Assembly (NCBI GenBank): GCA_964059195.1
Contig: CAXKWD010000006.1
Coordinates: 3,774,530 to 3,838,529, forward strand
DNA from: Ectobius pallidus
Lineage: Eukaryota > Arthropoda > Insecta > Blattodea > Ectobiidae
Length of the DNA stretch: 64,000 nt
Direction of reading: 5' to 3'
Part shown: positions 21,639-34,056 of the stretch, piece by piece
Numbering within the stretch: position 1 is the stretch's first letter
Layout of the letters: the number at the start of each line of letters is the position of its first letter
Notes under the pieces: model-generated
What the model saw: the letters and a program-made list of their open reading frames with translations, nothing else
Databases searched by the model: none
Told to the model about the DNA's origin: nothing
Made by a program: the position numbers and the translations under genes

Positions 21639-22084
21639 ATTTATATATTAACAATTCCACTGACTGGAAAAAAAAAAGATTAGAACACAATAGTTCAGTC
21701 GTCTGTCTTAGTCATCTATAGAAGTCCTTAATTTGTCAACAGTCATTATTCTTCTCCCAAAAATATGTTATTATTTTTGAAAATAAATTTCAAGTTATAC
21801 TAACCTAACTCCCAAGTTTCTTTCACGTAATAGGCTCTATAATCTCTATAACCTCTATCCCTGCTAACGTCAAAATCGATAACGTTGGGCAACCACTACG
21901 GCCTCAAATTTCTCCTAAGCCACACGTATAGAATATCAAACTATGCTCCTTTTTTTTTTTTTTTAATTTAACCAAGGCCTAAATTTCTACTGTTTCGTTT
22001 TAACACTATCGAGCCAAAAGTTATGGGATATCAAACTATCCTACTATCAAACTATCACGGCCCCACAATATGGGCGCCAAAATA
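21639..22084 (-). other. 5' leader with primer-binding site, copy 3 (second tRNA-like segment altered)
   Basis: The primer site at 22059-22079 is unchanged. The second tRNA-Lys-like segment is changed here: GAGCCAAAAGTTATGGG replaces GAGCCCCACGTTATGGG at about 22011-22027. Confidence 0.72.
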
Positions 22085-24992
22085 TGTGACGAGCTTTCTT
22101 ACTGTATATCAAATCTGTGATTATTCTCAATCGTAGTACATAAGTTTACTGAACTCCTACAAAACAAGGTCACTTATACGCCTATGGTGTCGTCATGACA
22201 CGACATGCATAATCCACATTCCAATGTTCAGTACAGTTACCTCCGCTACCGGGTGGTTGCAAATTTCCTACTCCCAGTCTACTTTCTCTTTCTTTTAACA
22301 ATTTACCCAGTTTGATAATATTGATGAAAATTTATATTAACGGGCGCCATCATCAATACACTTCCTCTCTTCTTTTTGTTGTATATCAGCCCAGTCACAA
22401 ATTAAATTATAGATACACAAGCTATGTACCTACAAGCCTCTCGGCTAGCTTTTTAATTTAACAGTGGAGACGGGAATGGGTTCGGATTTATCTTTCTTTT
22501 ATTATTCTGCTCCTCTCTATTTCTTCTTTTTCTCCTTTTTCAGTGCTCACTACCAAAGTATGTAACTTAGCCCAAAAATCAGCGACTCTCAAACCATTAC
22601 AAGGATAAGGGTCAAAAATCTGAACTTCACGTTAATTTACTTTGCATAACAATAACCATAATTTATTTAATATATTTTTTTTCTCTTTTCAACAATAACA
22701 ATCTTATATACAATAAATTACATTTGAACTACATTAACCATTCAACACTTTTATTGGTAGGATAGTATTTAATTATTCAAGGTTAGTATACCCAGTTTAA
22801 CTGTATAAGTATGTTCTCTGTTCAACAGAACAAATCCCTAATTAATTACTTTAATCTCCTTTCTTTCTTTATTTCCAGGTATCTACTAGAACGTCTCGTA
22901 TTATCCTTCTAATTTACTACTAACTTGTGTAGTCGTTTACATTTGCAACTTCAGGATATTTCAATATATATATTATACTTTCTTCCGAATAAATAAAGGT
23001 TTTCAATTCATAATCCAGTCCTTAACTCTACATATTACACTCAATAATCCCACCTATGTCTCCTATACCAGTCCACTAGTCATCTTAGTCCATGAAGAAT
23101 TGTACTTAAAGATAGATAGGAAAGACAGTGTCATGAAGAAAGAAATGGAAGTTTAGGCCTATACCCACAGAGTGACTGTGGCGATAGACCACCGATACAG
23201 GGGCGGCGTCTAGATCTTGAGTTACAAACAATCTGACTCCTCTCCTGCAACCGGGAAAATATTAATGGGCCGCAAACAAAAATACAATTTTGAACAATCG
23301 ATGTCAGAGGTCCCTGACACTCTCTCCTAGAGGCACGTGGGGCCGTTGTTCGCCTCCAACACCGATGACTTTCACAATTCTCATAAATCTCTTTATATTC
23401 TACTAGTATAGGCTTCGCCTACTACTAGATTTATATTTATTTTATTTGGGACACTTCCGGCGTTCCCTCACCTCACCCTTGCTTTTTTTTTCTGGGGTAA
23501 TCTCTAGTACGTGCTAATGAACTACTTGTCATCAATTCACTACACAAAATTACCAATTCTCCTCTTTCTAATCTAACCAGTTATTATTTATTATCTTTTA
23601 ACTCCTCTCTCTTTAAGCAGTTTATACCATTGTTCTAATTTACCTATTTCCTGTTACTCTGGTTTCCATACTTTTCAGGTTACTATTCTACTCCCTGGGC
23701 ACCCAATTTCCTTGTTTCTAAATTCCCTAGAATTCTAACTGAAACTAACTCACGCCCCAGATCAGTAACTCTCTCTTTATAACCCTTGAGTAACTCCTAC
23801 TTCTATCCTAACATGTAAGTTTTCCAATGGTATGCGCCTAATATACTACTACTCATAGGCCTTCTTCTGCCTCTCACTGTTCACTTTCTTATCTCCCTTT
23901 ACCATGATCCATACGGTTCCCACTCTTCGATAAATCTCTTAAAGAAAACAACTCAATCATTACGGGCCAGCATGAAATCTACTCATAGATAATCATCTGT
24001 CACCCAACAAAAACCAAGAGGGAGAGGCCCTCGCAAGAAATACTAAGTAAGCCCCTATTACCCTTCTTCCTTACTCCCCTCGCGTCCTGTCTTATAAAAA
24101 AACAAGTTTGAATGAGCATCACCAACTGCCTCGAGCTATGTATTCATTCGTGAGACAATCACCCATAGAAACCCAAGTATAGAGATTTATCTTTACTATC
24201 CCACGGTCACTCTCTTTACTGCTCTTTTTATATTTAGCTTAGACCAGAAATGGAAACTGATTGAATTACTGTACCTATTCCTCACCCTATACTAATCACC
24301 TTTGTATCTCTAACCCTACTCCTTATCTTTCCTTACGGCGTCTAGTCGCCACACATCTCTTAGAAACGGCCTTTAAACAACAATGCCTCAAAATTTTCCA
24401 CTTCCCAATACAAAAAAAGAAAATGTTTATGTGATTATACTCAACGGGTGGTGACCAACTTATCCTCTGATCCCGTGTTGTTTCCATCTATTTTCTGGTG
24501 TCCACATCTTCCCTTAGTCCAGACTGAGCAGTCGTGACCCACTCTTCTCTCCACAGCTGGTGTTCGCTGAAGCGGTCTCTCGTACCGGCGGACGTGATGT
24601 GCTTTCCCAGCTAACGACTATCTCCATATAGTCGTATCAGTGAAATTCCCATTCAGAATTTCCTTAGATGAAAGTCTGACACACCATCATGCCAGGACGC
24701 CTCTACCGCTGTCGCACATCCCAGTCTCGTCTTCTCCCTTCTGCCTTTTCAACTTCTCTCTCTCGTAGTCAGGCACGTACTCCGTAACCGTCTTTCAGGT
24801 TCAACTCCTCTCTCGTCGATTCACCGTCGACGCATGCGCACTTCTCCTTTTTCTGTAATTCAAATAAATTCAGGGCAGTATCGATAATCATGAAAGTGTT
24901 CAATATCGATTAGTGAGGTCTCCCCAACCCTTCCTTTGTTTAGGAATGGTCTCCTACCGTCTATTATGCACGTCGCTATTTGCGTCGTTACA
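22085..24992 (-). repeat. LTR 4 (complete, 2908 bp)
   Basis: Same ends. It shares variants with LTR 5 only, such as CTACCAAAGTATG near 22552, TATACCAGTCC near 23065 and TTTCCTTAGATG near 24660. Confidence 0.92.
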
Positions 24993-25009
24993 TTCTTCCC
25001 ACACTCACC
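24993..25009 (-). other. Polypurine tract, copy 4
   Basis: Same purine run, abutting the LTR start at 24992. Confidence 0.75.
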
Positions 25010-25094
25010 ATAAAAAAAAATGTAACACTGTTCACATTTTTTTTTTTTGTTTTTTTTTGTTTTGTGTATTCAGTTTACCAGCTTTAAAGAACTT

Positions 25095-28000
25095 TTATCC
25101 AGGTACAAAGGGTTTCAAGTCTTTAACGTGCCACTTCCCCAACTGTTTACCAGAACGGTTGGTCAGTTCGTAACTATTCTCGCTAAGCTTTTTCTTTATT
25201 ATAAAGGGGCCGACGAACTTTGCACTTAAGCCTGCTGCATAAGCTTGTGAGGCATCACTTAATTTAAAGTTTCTTCTTAACACAAGATCTCCTGGACAAA
25301 ATCTCACCTCTCTCCTCCGAAGATTATAATAATGACTTGAATTCTTATAAGCAGTTTCTAAGTTATGTCTGACCATTAGACGTACCGTTTTTAATTTATC
25401 AAATCTTTCTACCCAAAGTTTTGGAATTTCTTTCTGCATTTGTTGATTTTCTACTTTGTCAATCCTACTGATAATTTCAGGTTCTTTCCCATAATTTAGC
25501 ATATAAGGAGTGCATCCAGTGGAACTATGCTTAGCCGTATTTATAGCAAAATTAAATTCTCTCAAATACACATCCCAAACTGTTTGATCCTTTTCAATGT
25601 AACTCGAAATCATGGTTTTCAATACTCTATTAACTCTTTCTACCGGATTTCCTTGTGGTGAATATACAGGTAAATAACAAGGGGTTATATTAAAAGCTTT
25701 AGCTATCCCACGCATTAGTTTACTAGTATATTGCGGCCCATTATCCATCAGCAAATATCCCGGAATTCCCCATTTAAGGATAATCAATTCATAAAATGCT
25801 TCCGTAACTGCTCTACTGGTTGCTTTCCTTAACGCTTTACATTCTATATATTTGGTAAAGGTGTCCTGAAATACTACAATATACCTGTTTCCTCTCTTGG
25901 AACGTGGGTAAGGTCCCAACAAATCAGTAGCTACAGTCATCCAAGGTTTCTCTTTCTGGTAAAAATGCATCGGTCCTGCTTGAGCCGTTTGTAACACTTT
26001 CTGTCTTTGACATATTTCACAAGCAGTAACGTACTTAGCAACATCTCTAAACATTCCCGGCCAATAATACTTGTTTGCTATTCTAAAGAAAGTTTTAGCT
26101 ATCCCCATATGCCCTGCAGTAGGTGCATCATGACATTCCTGCAATATCTTACTCCGATAATCTTGCGGTATAACTAATTTCCACCTATTCACTGTTCCCT
26201 CCAAAGTTTGTTCTAACTGATCTAATCTTAAATGGTACAACTTCTCATCTACGACCTTCCAATCTGGCCAAAATTTAGGTTTACTTTGTACTTGTGCTTT
26301 CCGCTTAATATACCAAGCATCTTGTATATTTTCCCATTCGACTACTTCAGAGTTATTAGTTAACAAAAGGCAAAATTCTTCCTCTACCGTTTTCTCTTGA
26401 ACTTTCCCTTCGTGTATTCTAGATAAAGCATCCGGAACTTTTTGTAATCTACCAGGCCTATGTATTACTTCAAAATCATACTCTTGGAGCAGTAAACTCC
26501 ACCTAGCTAATCGTCCGGTCGGATTCTGTAATGTATTTAACCATTTCAGAGCAAAGTGATCAGTGTATACTTTAAAATGATAACCTTCCAAATAAGGACG
26601 AAACTTTTGAACTGCCCACAATATAGCTAACAATTCTTTCTCGACTATTGCCCACTTTTGCTCGCCTACCGTTAAAGTTCTACTAGCATAAGCTATCAAT
26701 TTTTCCTCTCCTTCCTCTCCTGTCTGAATTAAAGCTGCTCCTAGTCCTGAAAAACTAGCGTCGGTCTGTAGCACTAGGGGTTTAGTATAATCTGGACAAG
26801 TTAATATAGGACTACTAGATAATTTCGATTTTAATTCATCAAAAGATTCCTGACATTCCTTAGTCCAACGCCATTTCTGATTCTTTTTCAGAAGTGCAGT
26901 GAGGGGCTTTACAACTTCAGAAAAAAATGGAATGAATCGTCGGTACCAAGAAGCCAGTCCTAAAAATGCTCGTACCTCCTTGACTTTTGTAGGGGCTGGA
27001 TACTCAAGGATACACGAGATTTTATCTGAATCTACAGCAATTCCTAATGGAGTAATGATATGACCCAAATATTTTAATTCACTTCTGCAAAACTTTGATT
27101 TTTCTCTATTAATTTTCAGGTTAGCTTTTCTTAATTTCTCTAAGACTTTTTCTAACAAGGACAAATGTTCTTCAAATGTCTCGCTAATAAGTACTATATC
27201 ATCCAAATAACAAAAGCATTTCTCTCCTATCTCTTCTCTTAATATAGTATCAACTAATCTTTGAAACGAGGCTGGTGCGTTATGGATTCCAAACGGCATA
27301 ACTCGAAACTGATACAATCCTCTAACAGGTACGGTAAATGCTGTTTTTTCTTTACTTGCTTCATCTAATGGAACTTGCCAATACCCATTTTTCAAATCTA
27401 TTGTACTGATATACCTAGCATGTCGTAACTTACTCAACACATGTTCAATGTATGGCAAAGGATAACTATCTCTTTTAGTACAATTATTTACTTTTCTGAA
27501 ATCTACGCAAAACCTCCATGTTCGATCTGGTTTCTTGACCATAACTACCGGAGAAGACCAAGGTGAATTTGAAGGTTCTATCACTTTTTCCAATAACATT
27601 TTATCTATTTCCGCGTGTATAACTTTTTCCAAAATGGGTGATACTGGATAATATCTTTGTTTTATAGGTTTTGCATCGCCTGTATCAATAACATGAGAAA
27701 TCAAATCTGTAAGTCCAGTACACTGATCAAATTTCTGTAACTGATTATCCAAAAACATATTCAATCTGCCCCTTTCCTGAGGTGTAGGTAAAGTAAGAAT
27801 ATTATGTAGTTGATCTTCTTCTTTCAAATCTATAGCCTTAACGAATTGAAAAATTTTTGCTGGTTCATCTTTGAAATACCAAGTCCCATCTTGCAAATCT
27901 ACTACTAACCCAATTTTTTTCAAAACGTCCATGCCCAGAATCATATCTACTGCTAAATTTGGCATAATTTTACATTTTATCTGAAAGATCCTGTCCTGCA

Positions 28001-28271
28001 ATTTCATCTCAAAAGTTCTCTCTCCTGTTATAGAACTATAAGTTTTATCTGCTAGTTGCACTACCCTAACTTCAGATTCTTCTACTGATAAGTCTAACAT
28101 TTTACACAAAAAGTCACTTTTCTCTCCCACATAAGTTTTATCTGAACCGGAATCTATTAAAGCAATAAATGTAATATCCTCCAGCAAAATTTCAACAAAA
28201 CATCTGTCTCCATTAACTAAATCTGTAGGATTTATATTTAACATCACACAAGCCTGATTCTTAGTTAATTG
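25095..28271 (-). CDS. pol: Pol polyprotein, copy 4
   Basis: The frame is open from the gag UGA to the stop at 25095, with every catalytic motif described for copy 1. Private changes include S for G after GEK near the protease motif, G for D at ERGRLN, D for E at MFLDNQ and L for V at EEKLIAY; none falls on a catalytic residue. It shares V at VPVRG with copy 3. It lies closest to the array end, and with LTR 5 and gag it makes a complete element. Confidence 0.95.
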   Translation of the reverse strand, partial: QLTKNQACVMLNINPTDLVNGDRCFVEILLEDITFIALIDSGSDKTYVGEKSDFLCKMLDLSVEESEVRVVQLADKTYSSITGERTFEMKLQDRIFQIKCKIMPNLAVDMILGMDVLKKIGLVVDLQDGTWYFKDEPAKIFQFVKAIDLKEEDQLHNILTLPTPQERGRLNMFLDNQLQKFDQCTGLTDLISHVIDTGDAKPIKQRYYPVSPILEKVIHAEIDKMLLEKVIEPSNSPWSSPVVMVKKPDRTWRFCVDFRKVNNCTKRDSYPLPYIEHVLSKLRHARYISTIDLKNGYWQVPLDEASKEKTAFTVPVRGLYQFRVMPFGIHNAPASFQRLVDTILREEIGEKCFCYLDDIVLISETFEEHLSLLEKVLEKLRKANLKINREKSKFCRSELKYLGHIITPLGIAVDSDKISCILEYPAPTKVKEVRAFLGLASWYRRFIPFFSEVVKPLTALLKKNQKWRWTKECQESFDELKSKLSSSPILTCPDYTKPLVLQTDASFSGLGAALIQTGEEGEEKLIAYASRTLTVGEQKWAIVEKELLAILWAVQKFRPYLEGYHFKVYTDHFALKWLNTLQNPTGRLARWSLLLQEYDFEVIHRPGRLQKVPDALSRIHEGKVQEKTVEEEFCLLLTNNSEVVEWENIQDAWYIKRKAQVQSKPKFWPDWKVVDEKLYHLRLDQLEQTLEGTVNRWKLVIPQDYRSKILQECHDAPTAGHMGIAKTFFRIANKYYWPGMFRDVAKYVTACEICQRQKVLQTAQAGPMHFYQKEKPWMTVATDLLGPYPRSKRGNRYIVVFQDTFTKYIECKALRKATSRAVTEAFYELIILKWGIPGYLLMDNGPQYTSKLMRGIAKAFNITPCYLPVYSPQGNPVERVNRVLKTMISSYIEKDQTVWDVYLREFNFAINTAKHSSTGCTPYMLNYGKEPEIISRIDKVENQQMQKEIPKLWVERFDKLKTVRLMVRHNLETAYKNSSHYYNLRRREVRFCPGDLVLRRNFKLSDASQAYAAGLSAKFVGPFIIKKKLSENSYELTNRSGKQLGKWHVKDLKPFVPG

Positions 28272-28274
28272 TCA
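28266..28274 (-). promoter_or_regulatory. Gag-Pol stop-codon readthrough signal, copy 4
   Basis: UGA CAA UUA, identical to the other three copies. Confidence 0.75.
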
Positions 28275-29636
28275 TAAAGAATTTGTAGGCCTAACTTTTC
28301 TTTCCTGGGGCATCCTACAATCAATAGACCTATGTCCAAGCTTATTACAATTATAACATTTAATCGTAGTGCGTGGAGTAACTCTACGAGGTGCCTTACA
28401 CTCGAACTGCCTATGTCCTATTTTATCACAGTTCCAACATCGCTGGTTATTTGAAAAACGCAAAGTGGAGTTTTTACCATTTTCCCTCGACTCATCCTGT
28501 CTCTCTTTATTTTCTATTACTTTAACCATTCTAGAATCATTTACAGAACTTGAATTTCGTTCCTTATCCCACGTCTTTGCAGAAAAACTAACATTGGGTT
28601 TCTTTTGTAACTCGGACGATGGAAGTTCCTGTTTTCCCTGAATTCCTAACGCTGTATGAACTGAAGGTATAACAACTTGTCTCTGAGGTTTATAAGCCGT
28701 TTCTTTGATTGTAGCTCTAACCTGCGTTGGAGGAGGAATATATCTCTCAGAATCTAACAATATTTGTTCATACTGTCTACCTACACGTATTAAATCTGTT
28801 ATAGTTTGAATCTCTGCAGGTCTAATGTACAATTTTACGTCAGGACGCAAATTTTTTATAACATTCTTCATCATTTGTTGAGGACTCATTGGAGTACTCA
28901 GCCTCCTCATTAACGTTTGAATAGCATTAACATAATCAAAAATCGATTCTTTAGGACCTTGCGTTCTCTGTCTAATCTCATCCAAAAGCGAGTCTTCCTC
29001 ATCAATAGGCAAGTAATATTCTCTAAATTCTTTCAAAAAAGCTTCCCATGTAGGCCAATCTGTTAATCTGTTCCTGTACCAAAGTAAAGCTGACTCTTGT
29101 AAAATTTCGGGTAATACTGTCAATAACTCTACGCCCTGTAACTTAGAACTTTGTTTTAAATCTTCCAATCTCTCCAAAAATAGGTAAATGCTATCCCCAG
29201 GTTTGAATTTAATGTTCCATTTACGAACCAGATCCAAAATATTTGGTTTATGCGGCTCTAACTGAATTGTAAACGATGGTATTACTGGTACAACTTCTTC
29301 TGAATCAGCTACCGCCATGGCCTTCCTACGCATTAACTTAACCCATGTATACACTACATCTCCATAGGAATCTTGTGGAACCGTTATATTATGTTCAACT
29401 AAATCTTCTTCCAAAACTTCCTGACTCAGAGCAAAAGCCGTAATTAACACCTGAAATGACTGAGGGTTCTTGCGGGCATAATCTAACAAGCGTTGTCTTA
29501 ACTCATCCCTGGTACCTGTGGTCGGTAACTTAACTCTATCACATTCTGCCTCCAGATCCGCCTTTCTCAATTTCCTAATAGCTTGGGTTAACTCAGCTGC
29601 TCTCATTTGTGTATACGGATCAACATAAGTAGCCAT
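28272..29636 (-). CDS. gag: Gag protein, copy 4
   Basis: 454 residues from the ATG at 29636, with the same SAP-like, capsid-like and CCHC parts. Private changes: T for A in DPYTQM, T for S in ELLTVL, S for T in KNSTLRF. It shares the P and V markers of copy 3. Confidence 0.93.
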   Translation of the reverse strand: MATYVDPYTQMRAAELTQAIRKLRKADLEAECDRVKLPTTGTRDELRQRLLDYARKNPQSFQVLITAFALSQEVLEEDLVEHNITVPQDSYGDVVYTWVKLMRRKAMAVADSEEVVPVIPSFTIQLEPHKPNILDLVRKWNIKFKPGDSIYLFLERLEDLKQSSKLQGVELLTVLPEILQESALLWYRNRLTDWPTWEAFLKEFREYYLPIDEEDSLLDEIRQRTQGPKESIFDYVNAIQTLMRRLSTPMSPQQMMKNVIKNLRPDVKLYIRPAEIQTITDLIRVGRQYEQILLDSERYIPPPTQVRATIKETAYKPQRQVVIPSVHTALGIQGKQELPSSELQKKPNVSFSAKTWDKERNSSSVNDSRMVKVIENKERQDESRENGKNSTLRFSNNQRCWNCDKIGHRQFECKAPRRVTPRTTIKCYNCNKLGHRSIDCRMPQERKVRPTNSL

Positions 29637-30080
29637 ATTTATATATTAACAATTCCACTGACTGGAAAAAAAAAGATTAGAACACAATAGTTCAGTCGTC
29701 TGTCTTAGTCATCTATAGAAGTCCTTAATTTGTCAACAGTCATTATTCTTCTCCCAAAAATATGTTATTATTTTTGAAAATAAATTTCAAGTTATACTAA
29801 CCTAACTCCCAAGTTTCTTTCACGTAATAGGCTCTATAATCTCTATAACCTCTATCCCTGCTAACGTCAAAATCGATAACGTTGGGCAACCACTACGGCC
29901 TCAAATTTCTCCTAAGCCACACGTATAGAATATCAAACTATGCTCCTTTTTTTTTTTTTTAATTTAACCAAGGCCTAAATTTCTACTGTTTCGTTTTAAC
30001 ACTATCGAGCCCCACGTTATGGGATATCAAACTATCCTACTATCAAACTATCACGGCCCCACAATATGGGCGCCAAAATA
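29637..30080 (-). other. 5' leader with primer-binding site, copy 4
   Basis: The primer site is at 30055-30075 and the intact T-arm-like segment GAGCCCCACGTTATGGG at about 30007-30023. The layout is as in copy 1. Confidence 0.72.
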
Positions 30081-32988
30081 TGTGACGAGCTTTCTTACTG
30101 TATATCAAATCTGTGATTATTCTCAATCGTAGTACATAAGTTTACTGAACTCCTACAAAACAAGGTCACTTATACGCCTATGGTGTCGTCATGACACGAC
30201 ACGCATAATCCACATTCCAATGTTCAGTACAGTTACCTCCGCTACCGGGTGGTTGCAAATTTCCTACTCCCAGTCTACTTTCTCTTTCTTTTAACAATTT
30301 ACCCAGTTTGATAATATTGATGAAAATTTATATTAACGGGCGCCATCATCAATACACTTCCTCTCTTCTTTTTGTTGTATATCAGCCCAGTCACAAATTA
30401 AATTATAGATACACAAGCTATGTACCTACAAGCCTCTCGGCTAGCTTTTTAATTTAACAGTGGAGACGGGAATGGGTTCGGATTTATCTTTCTTTTATTA
30501 TTCTGCTCCTCTCTATTTCTTCTTTTTCTCCTTTTTCAGTGCTCACTACCAAAGTATGTAACTTAGCCCAAAAATCAGCGACTCTCAAACCATTACAAGG
30601 ATAAGGGTCAAAAATCTGAACTTCACGTTAATTTACTTTGCATAACAATAACCATAATTTATTTAATATATTTTTTTTTCTCTTTTCAACAATAACAATC
30701 TTATATACAATAAATTACATTTGAACTACATTAACCATTCAACACTTTTATTGGTAGGATAGTATTTAATTATTCAAGGTTAGTATACCCAGTTTAACTG
30801 TATAAGTATGTTCTCTGTTCAACAGAACAAATCCCTAATTAATTACTTTAATCTCCTTTCTTTCTTTATTTCCAGGTATCTACTAGAACGTCTCGTATTA
30901 TCCTTCTAATTTACTACTAACTTGTGTAGTCGTTTACATTTGCAACTTCAGGATATTTCAATATATATATTATACTTTCTTCCGAATAAATAAAGGTTTT
31001 CAATTCATAATCCAGTCCTTAACTCTACATATTACACTCAATAATCCCACCTATGTCTCCTATACCAGTCCACTAGTCATCTTAGTCCATGAAGAATTGT
31101 ACTTAAAGATAGATAGGAAAGACAGTGTCATGAAGAAAGAAATGGAAGTTTAGGCCTATACCCACAGAGTGACTGTGGCGATAGACCACCGATACAGGGG
31201 CGGCGTCTAGATCTTGAGTTACAAACAATCTGACTCCTCTCCTGCAACCGGGAAAATATTAATGGGCCGCAAACAAAAATACAATTTTGAACAATCGATG
31301 TCAGAGGTCCCTGACACTCTCTCCTAGAGGCACGTGGGGCCGTTGTTCGCCTCCAACACCGATGACTTTCACAATTCTCATAAATCTCTTTATATTCTAC
31401 TAGTATAGGCTTCGCCTACTACTAGATTTATATTTATTTTATTTGGGACACTTCCGGCGTTCCCTCACCTCACCCTTGCTTTTTTTTTCTGGGGTAATCT
31501 CTAGTACGTGCTAATGAACTACTTGTCATCAATTCACTACACAAAATTACCAATTCTCCTCTTTCTATCTAACCAGTTATTATTTATTATCTTTTAACTC
31601 CTCTCTCTTTAAGCAGTTTATACCATTGTTCTAATTTACCTATTTCCTGTTACTCTGGTTTCCATACTTTTCAGGTTACTATTCTACTCCCTGGGCACCC
31701 AATTTCCTTGTTTCTAAATTCCCTAGAATTCTAACTGAAACTAACTCACGCCCCAGATCAGTAACTCTCTCTTTATAACCCTTGAGTAACTCCTACTTCT
31801 ATCCTAACATGTAAGTTTTCCAATGGTATGCGCCTAATATACTACTACTCATAGGCCTTCTTCTGCCTCTCACTGTTCACTTTCTTATCTCCCTTTACCA
31901 TGATCCATACGGTTCCCACTCTTCGATAAATCTCTTAAAGAAAACAACTCAATCATTACGGGCCAGCATGAAATCTACTCATAGATAATCATCTGTCACC
32001 CAACAAAAACCAAGAGGGAGAGGCCCTCGCAAGAAATACTAAGTAAGCCCCTATTACCCTTCTTCCTTACTCCCCTCGCGTCCTGTCTTATAAAAAAACA
32101 AGTTTGAATGAGCATCACCAACTGCCTCGAGCTATGTATTCATTCGTGAGACAATCACCCATAGAAACCCAAGTATAGAGATTTATCTTTACTATCCCAC
32201 GGTCACTCTCTTTACTGCTCTTTTTATATTTAGCTTAGACCAGAAATGGAAACTGATTGAATTACTGTACCTATTCCTCACCCTATACTAATCACCTTTG
32301 TATCTCTAACCCTACTCCTTATCTTTCCTTACGGCGTCTAGTCGCCACACATCTCTTAGAAACGGCCTTTAAACAACAATGCCTCAAAATTTTCCACTTC
32401 CCAATACAAAAAAAGAAAATGTTTATGTGATTATACTCAACGGGTGGTGACCAACTTATCCTCTGATCCCGTGTTGTTTCCATCTATTTTCTGGTGTCCA
32501 CATCTTCCCTTAGTCCAGACTGAGCAGTCGTGACCCACTCTTCTCTCCACAGCTGGTGTTCGCTGAAGCGGTCTCTCGTACCGGCGGACGTGATGTGCTT
32601 TCCCAGCTATCGACTATCTCCATATAGTCGTATCAGTGAAATTCCCATTCAGAATTTCCTTAGATGAAAGTCTGACACACCATCATGCCAGGACGCCTCT
32701 ACCGCTGTCGCACATCCCAGTCTCGTCTTCTCCCTTCTGCCTTTTCAACTTCTCTCTCTCGTAGTCAGGCACGTACTCCGTAACCGTCTTTCAGGTTCAA
32801 CTCCTCTCTCGTCGATTCACCGTCCACGCATGCGCACTTCTCCTTTTTCTGTAATTCAAATAAATTCAGGGCAGTATCGATAGTCATGAAAGTGTTCAAT
32901 ATCGATTAGTGAGGTCTCCCCAACCCTTCCTTTGTTTAGGAATGGTCTCCTACCGTCTATTATGCACGTCGCTATTTGCGTCGTTACA
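30081..32988 (-). repeat. LTR 5 (complete, 2908 bp), right edge of the array
   Basis: Complete LTR whose end at 32988 borders non-element DNA; this fixes the LTR boundary for all copies. Private changes include TAGTCATGAA near 32881 and GTCCACGCATG near 32823. Confidence 0.93.
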
Positions 32989-34056
32989 CAATAAACACCG
33001 GAGATAATTTATGTACACATTCAGAAATTATGAATGTTTTAGAACAAAATGAGCACTTAAAAGCTCTTGGAGAAGACGATATAACGAGCAAGATAACAAC
33101 GATGGACAACGGATGCTTAACAAATGGAAAATTCCCCAAAGCTATGGGAAAAAAGCCAAAATAATCCCGTAAGAAAAATAATTCATACATGATGTCGCAA
33201 ATTAATTAAAATTCAATGATTATAATTAATTACACAGAATTTATAAGTTAATTGTTACTATAATAGGCTAGAAATAATAAATATTTTACAAGTATTTTTA
33301 ACATTAGTTCGCTAAACTCAGAAGAAATATTTCTCACGCAAACACGACAAATTGAAAAAATTCGGTTGAAGATGTAGCGAAAAAGATTTCTTTATAATAC
33401 AGGTGCAAATTAGATAAAAATCGATGATATTGGTACACTAAGGAGAAGGTATCGCAATACAAAGAATAATGATTTAGTGTGAGAATTGATGGATTGGATT
33501 TTTATCTTGTAAAAATGTTACTTGTGTCAAGTGCTTATAAATTTTATACCTGGTCTCTTTTTCCTTATTGAGGGTGTATGATACAGAATTTAATCCAGAT
33601 TTGTCAGATCATATACTCTGCTGACTAATCAAGACGTTCTCATGTGTACGTTTTGTAGCGTGAAACTTATTCTCTGTATGCTTGAAAATGAATGTTATTT
33701 TCTTGACTCTGATATTTGCATAATCATTTGAAACATAAAATATAATGTACATATTACCAGAAGCTAAGAAACATAATTCATACATGATGTCACAAATTAG
33801 TTAAAATTCATTGATTATAATTAATTGAATAGATTTTGTAACTTTTTTGATATTTCATGACATGATAAATAAATAATCATCTTGTTGGATGGTGATGTGA
33901 TGAATGATATGGAGTTTGAATATATTTTAAGTAGAAACTGAACTTTTGCATACTTTATGAGATGAAAAAAATCAGTTGAGGTTGTAACGAAAAAGATTTA
34001 TATTTTATATTTTATTTATAATTTATTAAAACTCTAAAAATATGATTGAAGTATAA
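32989..34056. repeat. Flank of the array: two diverged copies of a local duplication
   Basis: Two blocks, about 33173-33396 and about 33770-34000, both start around ATTCATACATGATGTC and both end around CGAAAAAGATTT. Their centres are diverged. Between them is AT-rich sequence in which I see no gene. The right-hand block lies just downstream of the two-exon gene, so its 3' flank has been duplicated. Confidence 0.6.
34022..34027 (-). terminator. Poly(A) signal of the two-exon gene
   Basis: AATAAA on the minus strand, about 30 bases after the predicted stop; a second AATAAA is at 34011-34016. Confidence 0.55.

Larger units (their letters stand above)
1..32988 (-). mobile_element. Tandem array of a Ty3/gypsy LTR retrotransposon (four internal regions sharing LTRs)
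   Basis: The same unit repeats head to tail. Its right LTR edges lie at 991, 8995, 16997, 24992 and 32988. Between consecutive internal regions there is one LTR, not two, and no host DNA. Copies differ only by scattered single-base changes and by homopolymer length. The right end of the array is a clean LTR end, after which unrelated sequence starts with caataaacac; the left end lies outside the window, so the target-site duplication cannot be checked. Unequal LTR-LTR recombination, tandem duplication, or integration of a multimer are possible origins. An assembly artefact is less likely because each copy carries private variants. Confidence 0.93.

Noticed and set aside
32976..33164. 62-codon frame across the right array edge
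   Set aside because: It begins at a TTG inside the LTR and runs into the flank. The flank part is open in both strands, with no motif I recognise.
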